Of a stretch of DNA of 64,000 nucleotides, positions 56,190-64,000 are shown one piece after another. Location: positions 9,049,669 through 9,113,668 of the forward strand of contig NC_087072.1 in the NCBI RefSeq assembly GCF_026151205.1. Reading direction: 5' to 3'. Each line of letters begins with the position of its first letter. The first letter of the stretch is position 1. Source of the stretch: Bolinopsis microptera. Its lineage: Eukaryota; Ctenophora; Tentaculata; Lobata; Bolinopsidae. Below the pieces are notes generated by a model. The model made no database searches. It was not told the origin of the DNA and worked only from the letters and a program-made list of their open reading frames with translations. A program made the translations under genes and the position numbers.

Positions 56190-57966
56190 AGAACAGTAAC
56201 CCTGGTCATTAGAAACAGTGAAACACCCCTAAAAGTTCGGTTTTTGACAAAAAATTTAAAACTTCTGTAATTTCATTTCTGTTTTAGTTACGCATTTGAT
56301 TTTTGGTATGCGTATAGAAAATCGATACGGCTTTAAAATGAGATGTCCGGCGACCTCTTAGCTTACTCACTAGACTCAGTAGGAGTGATTTAACTGCGAG
56401 GGACAATTGAGGCTAACGAATTAGCCTCATCACTTTCAAAAAATAACTTTCTCGTGTAACGTCCATGATATCCAAGTTGCAAGTATAATCCATTGTGATT
56501 ATACTTGATCGAGATCTATTCGAGGTGAAAATGAGGCTAACCACCTTTTGAGAGGGTGAAATGAGGCTAACAAGTATACTTTTGTGTATATTTTCGAGTA
56601 GGTTCGGTATTGTGACTATCTTAAATATGTCAACAACAAAGATTGATTTATCCTCTTCAAGCTCAACATTTCAGAAATCGCAGAGTCTACTTGTAGGATG
56701 CCGAAATGAGGCTAATAAAGAATTCGACCGCATTTTAACTTTAATGTACGGAAACAGGTTAACAGCTCACAAGTTACTTGATATCAAGGTTGCACATGAA
56801 ATTCCTTGGGATTATACTTAATCGGTATCTAAGCTTCAAATATTCGAGGTGAAAATGAGGCTAACCACCTTTTGAGAGGGTGAAATGAGGCTAACAAGTA
56901 TATTTTTGTGTATATTTTTGAGTAGGTTCGGTATTGTGACTATCTAATATGTCAACAATAAAGATTGATTCATCCTCTTCAAGCTCAACATTTCAGAAAT
57001 TAAATATTATAATAAGAGTGTCATGAGTTAGCCTCAATCTCACCTCTCAAAACTCATGTCAGGTTAGTATATGATTATCAACTAATCATGAATACAGGTT
57101 AGACAGAAACAATTTGAAGGGCTAGTCCGAAGAAGCAGTAGAACAAGAAATGAACAAAACCTTGATAGTTAGCCTTATTTTACCCTCCATCAAAAGACAG
57201 AAAGGGTAGGTGGAGTCTACCATCGACCTAAAGTATCCATATAATGTATACCAGGGCAAAGGATAGTTTAAAAGGACGTTATTGCTCAAACATAATTCAA
57301 AAATTAGAAAAGATTTGTCAGCCTCACTTTACCCTCCATTAGAACTAGAAGGAAAAAAGGGGTCGGCTGGGCCAGCCTTCGACCTAGAGCATCAATGTAT
57401 CTCATGTATTTTAGGTTAGAGGATACTTTGATAGACGTTATTGTTCAAAAATAATTCAAAAATTAGAAATGATCTGTTAGCCTCATTTTACCCTCGATTA
57501 AAAGGAAAAAAGGGGTCGGCTGGGCCAGCCTTCGACCTAGAGCATCCATCTCATGAATTTTAGTTCAGAGGATACTCTGATAGACGTTATAATTCAAATA
57601 TAATTCATAACTTAGTAATGACTTGTTAGCCTCATTTTCCTCTCAATTAGCGAAAAAATTTCCCTCTTCACTTCGGATTCTGAAAGAGTTCGATCTGACG
57701 AATCGATTGAACACGTTTAAACTTTTATTACATACTTGGAAGCTGTCATTAGAATACAAAATGTAAAATGACTCGTTAGCCTCAATTTGCCCTCGACTAA
57801 ATGCTTCACAAATTTTATTAATCGAAGCTCAATTAGTTGAAATATGGACTTGTGAAATATCATATGCCTATCTTAAAAGTTGTTGCTGTGACAATCTTCT
57901 AAAGTTAAATTGGAAAAAACGTGGTCCATCTCGTGCGAACTTTCCTAATGACCAGGGTCCAGAACA
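56190..57966. mobile_element. 1.77 kb non-autonomous element with CCCTGGTCATTAG ends and 6-bp TSD
   Basis: AGAACA occurs at 56190-56195 and 57961-57966. Inside are inverted termini: left GTAACCCTGGTCATTAG, right (inverted) GGACCCTGGTCATTAG. Internal motifs AATGAGGCTAAC in the left half and GTTAGCCTCATTTTACCCTC in the right half make the two sides complementary. A 160-bp block at 56520-56690 is duplicated at 56840-57005, and an AAAAAGGGGTCGGCTGGGCC block occurs twice (57354, 57508). No transposase. Superfamily undetermined. Confidence 0.68.
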
Positions 57967-58138
57967 TGATCAATGATGGAGACATTCGTAAACTATTGAC
58001 AAATAGATTTACGAGAGTGCTATGGCCAGTACCAAATACACAAATCACTAATCATGATTCCTAGCTTTGAATTTACCCGGGAACCCCGGGCTTTGTGTTC
58101 TCAAACAGTCGTTATATTAATATGAGACTTAAGTTAAT

Positions 58139-58140
<2 letters not shown>

Positions 58141-58176
<36 letters not shown>

Positions 58177-58864
58177 AACCATATTAAAGTATATTAAAAT
58201 GTAGGATTTTTCCCGATTTTGACCCGGGGATATACTTTAATATACTTTAATATACCTACAATATACTTTAATATCCCTATCTCCTTGGAGGCCTACTTCA
58301 AAAATTGTTGCCCAAAATAAGCTTGAAATGCAATTCTTAATCTATTCCAAAAAGTTCTTGAAAAAATATTGAAAACTGATGGAGTTATTTCAATTTTAAT
58401 GAAGTCATTTTGGCTAGTATTCCGAACCGAGATATTATGTGCAATTTTCCCAATTTTGTTCATGGAGGTCTTTTTACTTAGTATCCACTATATTCAACAA
58501 ACACTGAGTTATATCTTTCACATAGAGTTAGTCTCATTAAAAAATATTGAAATTTTATCGAATTTGGTCAAAAGCGAATTTGGGCAAAAGTGTATGCCCA
58601 AATAGGGCATACTTTTTAAAGCTCATAGCTCAGCCAATTTTTGACCAATCTGGATGGAAATTCATGTACTAGTCCTAAAACAGGCTTATCTTGCGAATCT
58701 GAGTGAAAAATATAGTTCATCATGTAAATCTTAACGAAGAATATAAATCTTCTAATTGTAAGGTATATTTAAGTATATTAAAATGTAGGATTTTTTTCCG
58801 ATTTTGACCCGGGATATACTTTAATATACTTTAATATGGTTGCCCCCCCCCCCCCCCCCCCCCC
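58141..58864. mobile_element. Element E5: poly(G)/poly(C)-capped foldback element
   Basis: Thirty-four G (58141-58174) precede CCAACCATATTAAAGTATAT. The right end reads ATACTTTAATATGGTTG followed by 22 C to 58864. Each arm contains a tandem TATATTAAAG-type unit, a turn (GGATTTTTCCCGATTTTGAC) and the inverted units. AATTT flanks both sides (58136-58140, 58865-58869). The unique middle (58260-58740) has no credible protein. Confidence 0.82.
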
Positions 58865-58869
58865 AATTT

Positions 58870-59824
58870 TAATAATATTCTTGATTGATACGTGTATGAA
58901 AACCTAAAAAACAGGGTCCCCAGGTAATAAGACTAGATTATATATTTCAAAGATTTCGATACGAGAGGTTATCATACCTCATGCTACTGCTAGCTATGCA
59001 TTTTTCGTATAATACAGAATGACATTAACTGCGGAGCACCGTACTAAGAGTAAGTTTCTACAACAAGGTCTATTATATACTGAACATGCGAAGATGATTA
59101 ATCACTCAACACTCGACTAACGCATAATATACTTTAACAGTTAACACGTACTTCAAGTAGTCCTTATTGACTATTTAAAATCCAAACCCAAACTAGAGCG
59201 CAGAGCATATGTTGAAAACCCTAATCCGTACGAGAAATTATACCAACATCCCTATTTGGTCATACCACCTGGTCATTATAAAGAGGTTCATAAAACCAAA
59301 ACATATCTAAATAATTTTTGATCAATTAGACTTAATTGACGTTCATAACGCTCAATAACAATCAAACAAATTTTCAAGTTTCAACTTGAATTGCTCCAAG
59401 AGTTTTTTGGCCTATTCTTGCTGCAAGGAGACTTCTTAGCTCTAGAGGTAGGTCTTTATCAAACAAGGATAGTGGGATTTGCTCTTCAGTTAGGTATCAT
59501 GTATGCCTGTTGAGGACTGTCGTGGTGATGGCTGATACTCTGTCTACACTCTTGTACTTCTGAAGACTATGTAACAAACGGATGTCGTCGGAGGCTGCAG
59601 ATTCAAGGAAAGAAGCGCTGAACCAAGCTCTCAAGTAAACGAAGACAACAAAGTGAACACGTTTCTCTTCTTCGTCCAGTGAAATGGTAGCTAATGAAGA
59701 AGAGCCGTCTTCATAATGTATATGGCATGGTGGATGGTGGTCAGCTCCAGGTCATTGTATCTGGAGGAATCCTTTCTTCATCTCTATGCTTTCTCACTCG
59801 ATTAGTTTAGCAAGCTCTAGGAAT
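58870..59824. other. Non-genic sequence
   Basis: No exon or RNA gene seen. The sequence is AT-rich with no clear repeat. Confidence 0.35.
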
Positions 59825-60546
59825 TCATTGTAATCTCCTGGGCTGGTTGTTGAGTTGGCGGATGTGATTAATGAAGGATAGAAGGTCTCCTAATCCTACG
59901 TCGTTCCTGTAGCAAGTAAGGATATCGGGAAGGACGATGTTCTGCAGATCGAGATCTTCCCAGGAGGTCTTCTTGATCTTGAAAAGGGTTATTTCGAGTG
60001 ATGTTGTGTCACCGAACAGTTGCTTGGAGGCAGATCCTCTTACAAGCTCCGCCTCCAGGACGTGATGTCTCCAGGCGGGTAGGCCATCCTGAGTATCTGT
60101 CGATTGTCGATTGAGGAGCTGCTGAAGAATAGTACATGCCCTTTTGTGAACTCCGCCAGTATTGGATGATGTCGTATCAAATCCAACGGCTATCATTTTA
60201 TCTGCTAGGCTCCGGTCGTCGAGAGTCTTCTTCACTTTGTCTGCTTCGTCATAGTCCTTGTAGAGTCACTCGTCTTACAGATTGCGAGTATCTTGTTCTC
60301 CTCATCTTGTACTAGGACCACAGCCAGTCTGTTTACTTTCCTAAATCCTCCGAGGTCTGCCAGGAGTTTTCCATCGAAATTTTTCTGTCTGACATTGGAC
60401 GTTAGGTCTCTTTTGATCTTTGCTGCTTGCTCTGATCGGATTGAGGCTCTGTGACGACGTGCAGTGGACTTTGAGAGAGAGATAACAGCCTCATATCCCC
60501 GTATCTTCACCGAGCATTGCGATGCAGTGTCTCCTCGAACCGTCAC
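59825..60546 (-). pseudogene. Frameshifted transposase-like remnant
   Basis: Two minus-strand frames join by one frameshift near 60235-60280: 60546-60232, then 60235-59825. The wording (RQKNFDGKLLADLGG, VNRLAVVLVQ, then IAVGFDTTSSNTGGVHKRAC, LPAWRHHVLEAEL) is like the core of a family of uncharacterised transposase-like proteins common in cnidarian and arthropod genomes, with FDTT.SNTG and CRHH.LE blocks. In this copy the Cys before RHH is absent (PAWRHH), and the region between the two halves is shortened. Recognition is from memory of the family pattern, so moderate confidence. Confidence 0.6.
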
Positions 60547-61310
60547 TGAGGGAAAGAAATGTTCACAAATCTGATTTATTTTTCAATAAATAATGAACAT
60601 GCAATATACATGAAGGTTTTAACAAACAGGGTTCAAGCCAGGCAGCATGGTTGAATAGTGAATAGTAATACCTGATAGTGAGAGAAACAACTGCACCAAG
60701 ACTGAAGACGAATGAACTCCGTAAATTTCTGGCCGAAAATAAATCGTCTTTGCAAATTGTAGATCCCCTCCTAAAAATATAATCTATATTTAAGAGATGT
60801 AAAAAATTACCCCATACGTTTGGTCTTATGGCATAACCATTCTTTATTAGTTTATATAATATGTTTAGCGTAAAAACATCGATTAGATCAGGTACTAAGT
60901 TCTGTACGTGGCATCGACTAAGTGTAATTTTGGAATTTAGTCAAAAACCCACCCACCGACCCTTCTGTGGTATTAAATGTTGAGAAATCACGGTACTAAC
61001 TGTGTCTTAGTATATAAACAGCTTTAAACAGCTCATTAAACAGTGGGAAAATTATACCCACTAGGGGTTTTGTTTTCAATGTAGTCGAATTAGATGAAAT
61101 AAAAAGTTACAAAAACAGGAATAAACTCAAAATCCCAAAAATACTCAAAATTGAAATTAGAGGTGAAATGGGTTTTTTGGGCTTAGTACCATATGCCTGT
61201 TTTTCTGGGAAATGTGCCATGTAATAACTGTGTTTTGGAAGAAAATATGACCCACCCCAACGTCACCTACGGTACTAAGTGTAAGATTCCCCCCCCCCCC
61301 CCCCCCCCCC
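60547..61310. other. Non-genic sequence ending in a C run
   Basis: Contains several short GGTACTAAGT/GTACTAACTG repeats (60894, 60990, 61271) and ends in a C run (about 61291-61310). The C run resembles the right end of an E-type element, but I find no matching G run or inverted left end. Confidence 0.4.
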
Positions 61311-61588
61311 GATTACAATCTAGCGATTGGTATGGACATGTAGTTAGAATGCCAGACTCTAGACTACCGAGGTTTCTGTTGAACTGGAAGCCAAATTATG
61401 GAAAGAGGTCAAGGGGCAGACCCCGTAAGAACTGGAAGTCCTGCGTACTCGAAGATGCTGCTAAGTTTACAGGTGTTGAAAACATCGACAACAACACAAC
61501 AGAAGCTTTGGCTACCAACCGAGTACAGTGGAGACATATGTTACGCCGCCAACGCGATGTGTGTGATGCAGGCCACTCCAACGACTAG
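61311..61588 (+). pseudogene. LINE reverse-transcriptase C-terminal fragment
   Basis: About 90 codons (WYGHVVRMPDSRLPRFLLNW, GKRSRGRPRKNWKSCVLED, RVQWRHMLRR) match the C-terminal tail of many LINE ORF2 proteins, where GHV.RMP and GRP.KTW motifs follow the RT. The frame ends with a stop at 61586-61588. Nothing of the RT precedes it. The sequence starts right after a C run, so this is a 5'-truncated dead insertion, unlike the intact LINE at 48 kb. The apparent start at 61193 is only an open frame through the C run. Confidence 0.75.
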
Positions 61589-61606
61589 GAGGAGACCTTA
61601 CCATGT

Positions 61607-62483
61607 AACATGTAGGGGGGGATGCAACGTCAATTAATGTCAATTAATGTCAATTAATGTCAATTAATGTCAATTAATGTCAATTAATGTCAATTAATGT
61701 CAATGTCAGTTTTGCAAAATTTTGGAATACTGACATTAATTGACACGATATTTTTCGACCAGAGATTATGTAGTTCTACCATATTTTTAGCACTTTAGAA
61801 CGTTTATATCATCAATTTATTCACTACTATCACATATGGAAATGTGAAATGTGAAAAAAATTCAGATCATTAAACAATAAAACTAAAATAATACGGTTTT
61901 CCGAAATTTAATTTTCTTAAATGGGCGTGGCCATCCAAGGGCGTGGTTCTCAACATCATCAGAACTTAAAACCCACATTAAACGAAATGCCTTCATGACA
62001 TTTATATTTGAATAACGAATCTTAAACAGCTAGCATTACTACTTCATACTAAAAAAGCCGATTCTAGATATTTTACCTGTAAAAGAAACCAATAAAATAT
62101 GGGCGTGGCCGGTGGGGACCGAAGATGGAAGAGTTTGAAGCTGAAATTTTTTTTTGTGGTCTTTGAACCTAAGGATCAACAGATAAGAACATACTCATAA
62201 TTATTCAAGGACATTTTGTTTTTTGAACCGGTCTAACTTACATAGACGTGAATATCTTGAATATTTATCGAATAATGATAATCTCAAATTTCAAGACAAA
62301 TTAATGTCAATTAATGTCAATTAATGTCAATTAATGTCAATTAATGTCAATTAATGTCAATTAATGTCAATTAATGTCAATTAATGTCAATTAATGTCAA
62401 TTAATGTCAATTAATGTCAATGTCAGTTTGGGGTTTTTATGGAATACTGACATTAATTGACGTTGCATCCCCCCCAACATGTA
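61607..62483. mobile_element. Element E6: poly(G)/poly(C)-capped foldback element with 8-bp TSD
   Basis: The element is 61615-62475, flanked by AACATGTA at 61607-61614 and 62476-62483. Seven G precede ATGCAACG, then a 10-bp tandem unit TCAATTAATG (about 7 copies left, about 12 right). Hairpin arms CAATGTCAGT .. ATACTGACATTAATTG surround a turn with AAAATTTT (left) or GGGGTTTTT (right). The right terminus reads TTAATTGACGTTGCATCC and seven C. The hairpin arms are homologous to those of E4. The middle codes nothing credible. Confidence 0.9.
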
Positions 62484-62731
62484 TGTATGTATGTACCAAT
62501 ACAAGTGTGTGGCTATATTGATTGATCCATGTCACGTGTCATTTGTATATGATATGATCTCTTAAAACTATTAATACTACATTCGAAGTGTTCTAAACGG
62601 TAAACATCCTTCATTCGTGTTTATTAAATTTTCGGCGAAATAACCACCGAAAAACAGTTCACTTTACCGTCTGTACTTGAAAATTCACGGGACGAACTTA
62701 TGAATATATCGAAGTTCCGGTGTTGTGTTAT

Positions 62732-62985
62732 AGTGATTTATGGACCGTTCACATAATACGTTATCAACACAGAGTCAGTATTACTAATTATTATCGAAAT
62801 ATATTATACGACTGAAAGATCAAGCCGTCTTAAATCCTGAGACAAAAGATTTAACGGAAGCTTCCTGAAAAAATCACACATTGAATAATTAAGCTAAATA
62901 ACGATACAGTTAATTCCCCCCCCCCCCCCCCCCCCCCCCGCCCCATCGGCTGATTAAGTAACATATGTCAACACCCCGGCCCCTC
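62732..62985. mobile_element. GGACCGTTCACATAATACG MITE copy with internal C run
   Basis: The left end GGACCGTTCACATAATACGT and the right part CGGCTGATTAAGTAACATAT..GTCAACACCCC match the family at 24024-24185. The C run (about 62918-62939) occupies the same place as in the other copies. The flanks are unclear. Confidence 0.5.
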
Positions 62986-63167
62986 AGTACGCCGGTGATA
63001 AAAACCGGAAGAGAAGCGCGGACAAACTTAGAAAGAACTGCTGAAAGAAGTGTATTTTATATTAAAACTGGTGTATTATAACTGATGTATAATTCTGTCC
63101 GTGACCCAGAACGTGATCTGAGCCGCGCGCACGTGCTACAACGGTGATTACTGCAGCTCGGAGCTGA

Positions 63168-63233
63168 CTCGGAGCTGACTCAGCTCTGTACACACAGAAT
63201 GGAATGTGTGTACAGAGCTGAGTCAGCTCCGAG
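63168..63233. repeat. Perfect 28-bp stem-loop
   Basis: 63168-63195 (starting CTCGGAGCTGACTCAG) is the exact reverse complement of 63206-63233, around a 10-nt loop AGAATGGAAT. A partial extra copy of the stem (GCTCGGAGCTGACT) lies directly left. Could be a short foldback or a structured RNA. No gene assigned. Confidence 0.9.
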
Positions 63234-63419
63234 CTGAGTGTAGATAACTGATTTGAGTGACACACTAACTATTCAATTTTAACTGTTTAGAGAGATTTTC
63301 AAAGAACGTTCCATGGTTCCTAGAATACCAAATAAAAGATTCGAAATGTAGCATACAGTGAATATGTCCCTATAAAACATTGTAATGTAGATTATTATTA
63401 TCGACAATATAGGCAGTCG

Positions 63420-63956
63420 GCAGAGTGAATGAGTTCAGCCATCTACAGATTATCGGGAGACCCCCGAATTGCCCGTATCCATGGAAACGTAAAAAATACT
63501 TAGACGTCGCTCAATCTTTCGCAGGTAAGTTTAAGGCATATCTTTTCTAAAACGGAAGAAAGACTGATTGTTTTAGTTCCATCCAGTTAAACCCAATTGT
63601 CAAGCGACAAAATATTTATGAATGTGCTAGAACCTGGTGTCCCTATATATGTAGACGAGATTATTTGTGAATTATTTTTACGACTATGATCATTTTCTCA
63701 GACTGTCAAAAGAGACAATTTTGAAAAAGCGTTGAAAGACCTCATGGATCAAATCAGCTTTGGATCAATGCCGTTTCTCGATAATGACTTGACAGAGGGT
63801 ATTATCAAATTGATTGTACAGGAGTGCCACAAAATCTGCTTTCCACAAGATTTGGATGCCTTGGTGTCGGGGTTGAGTGAGTCAACTAAATTGGACATCA
63901 TGGAAATATTTTACGATATTTTTAGATTGAAGAAGGTCGACGGGATTTCGATGTAG
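63420..63956 (+). CDS. Possible two-exon gene end, unrecognised protein
   Basis: A good donor (CGCAG|GTAAGT at 63524) and acceptor (TTCTCAG|ACTGTC at 63702) define an intron. The second exon is open to a TAG at 63954-63956. From its first ATG (63744) it codes 70 residues (MDQISFGSMPFLDNDL .. LDALVSGLSESTKLDIMEIF .. KKVDGISM), an amphipathic helical sequence. The first exon has no continuous frame in phase with it (a TAG precedes the donor), so it is either 5' UTR or wrongly joined. I do not recognise the protein. Confidence 0.4.
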
Positions 63957-64000
63957 TTATGTCTTATAGCAGTCGCAAATACATTTGACATAATATTGGA

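Noticed and set aside
53884-58925. GGGTCCCCAGGTAA at 53886 and 58915 as ends of one large element
   Set aside because: The two copies are in the same orientation with different flanks, so they are neither inverted ends nor a clear duplication.
61193-61310. N-terminal extension of the LINE tail ORF with a poly-Pro stretch
   Set aside because: The prolines come from the C run, and the sequence before it has no LINE similarity; the frame is open by chance.
63420-63500. ATG at 63429 as the start of a protein joined to the 63702 exon
   Set aside because: The frame in phase with the second exon meets a TAG before the donor, so at most this is a short upstream ORF or 5' UTR.

Overview
The window is animal nuclear DNA: AT-rich, with spliced genes whose introns have GT..AG ends (one GC..AG), long and short interspersed transposons, and many mini- and microsatellites. 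The genes (ABCB6-type half-transporter, microsomal-type epoxide hydrolases, MCFD2-like EF-hand protein, class A-like GPCR), a Penelope element and a LINE with a PHD finger suit an invertebrate, perhaps an early-branching one. I cannot name the species. Exon structures were built by hand from splice signals, reading phase and remembered family sequences, with no transcript support.

Layout. (1) 1-3340: a decayed tandem array of units, each coding a membrane segment, a coiled coil and a Pro-rich tail; not recognised. (2) 3411-24559, minus strand: an ABCB6-like gene. Sixteen exons keep phase from the start codon to just past Walker A; the rest of the ATPase domain is not in the window. Its introns hold a 7.54 kb hAT-type foldback element (8861-16400, perfect 8-bp target duplication), a second element nested inside that one (10508-15174), a 63-bp and an 11-bp minisatellite, a MITE, and a GPCR gene on the opposite strand (21024-22189). 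(3) 28201-29420, minus: secreted EF-hand protein. (4) 29968-41454, minus: three tandem epoxide hydrolase genes (A, B, C). C has two alternative seventh exons separated by only 28 nt; B keeps a dead copy of the second one. (5) 45591-47469: truncated Penelope-like element between direct pseudo-LTRs. (6) 48047-52902: LINE with two intact ORFs overlapping by ATGA. (7) 53500-62500: non-genic DNA with several transposon relics. (8) 63420-63960: possible 3' part of an unknown gene.

The most striking feature is a family of six elements, here called E1-E6 (10508-15174, 25551-27565, 41541-44952, 37235-37580, 58141-58864, 61615-62475). Each starts with a run of 7-34 G and ends with a run of 7-31 C. Just inside are inverted termini that become short tandem repeats private to the copy, followed by a hairpin turn. 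Three have perfect 6- or 8-bp target duplications. E1-E3 also carry kilobases of pure-strand CCT/AGG satellite. E3 and E4 sit within about 90 bp upstream of two epoxide hydrolase start codons. I know of no named family with this structure.
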